From Acidobacteriota bacterium (GTDB lineage: Bacteria; Acidobacteriota; Vicinamibacteria; Vicinamibacterales; 2-12-FULL-66-21), in contig JABFWM010000097.1 of assembly GCA_013362195.1 (NCBI GenBank), positions 1 to 6,216 of the forward strand: a stretch of DNA of 6,216 nucleotides. The letters run 5' to 3'. The position numbers and the translations under genes are program-made. This document shows, one piece after another, positions 6,172 to 6,216 of the stretch (its first letter is position 1; each line of letters begins with the position of its first letter). The notes under the pieces were generated by a model. It had not been told where the DNA came from. It saw only the letters and a program-made list of their open reading frames with translations, and did no database searches.

Positions 6172-6213
6172 GTCAGCTATCAGCTATCAGCTGTCAGCTA
6201 TCAGCCGTCAGCC
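6172..6213. repeat. Heptanucleotide tandem repeat, six units of RTCAGCY
   Basis: Six consecutive 7-bp units run GTCAGCT, ATCAGCT, ATCAGCT, GTCAGCT, ATCAGCC, GTCAGCC, varying only between purines at position 1 and between C and T at position 7. The tract may continue beyond the window, as only three bases follow it. The unit is not a multiple of three and puts stops in minus-strand frames, so it is not a coding repeat. AGCT is its own complement, so neighbouring units can pair into small hairpins. It lies about 180 bp upstream of the symporter start. The stretch between (about 6002-6171) holds only the doubtful short frame; I see no convincing promoter, operator or riboswitch there. Confidence 0.85.
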
Positions 6214-6216
6214 ATG

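Noticed and set aside
6172..6213. CRISPR array
   Set aside because: Units are 7 bp with no spacers; this is a microsatellite.

Overview
The window is GC-rich and carries a compact cluster of five intact genes, all on the minus strand, so transcription runs from right to left. No rRNA, tRNA, CRISPR array, transposase or phage gene is visible. The high GC, GTG starts, two Tat-exported carbohydrate enzymes, REP-like palindromes and a heptamer microsatellite suggest a Gram-negative, saprophytic, sugar-degrading bacterium. Acidobacteriota (Vicinamibacteria-like) is my best guess, made from general resemblance only.

Layout in the direction of transcription (right to left). At 6172-6213 there are six copies of a 7-bp repeat (RTCAGCY). 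Between them and the first sure gene is a short open frame (about 5986-6111) that ends in an ATGA overlap with that gene and that I do not recognise. Then come a sodium/solute symporter of the SSS/SGLT family (5989-4172), a 65-residue two-helix membrane protein (4155-3958), galactose-1-phosphate uridylyltransferase GalT (about 3952-2891), a Tat-exported GH36-type alpha-galactosidase (2901-1030) and a Tat-exported sugar phosphate isomerase/epimerase-like TIM-barrel protein (972-82). The left edge (1-81) holds a strong palindrome and an 18-bp direct repeat with a 54-bp period.

How the genes fit together (inference from families and order): the exported GH36 enzyme would release galactose from alpha-galactosides in the periplasm, the symporter would import it, and GalT would process galactose-1-phosphate in the Leloir pathway. 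Galactokinase, UDP-galactose 4-epimerase and mutarotase are not in the window and must be elsewhere if the pathway is complete. The exported isomerase-like protein does not fit the Leloir pathway and is the most open functional question. The symporter-to-GH36 block is tight (16-nt gap, about 5-nt gap, 11-nt overlap), which supports one transcript; the last gene follows after 57 nt.

I see no clearly new system. The points most worth a second look are the exported isomerase-like protein in an alpha-galactoside operon, a Gly in place of a conserved Na2-site Ser in the symporter, the small membrane protein between transporter and galT, and the repeats at both edges.
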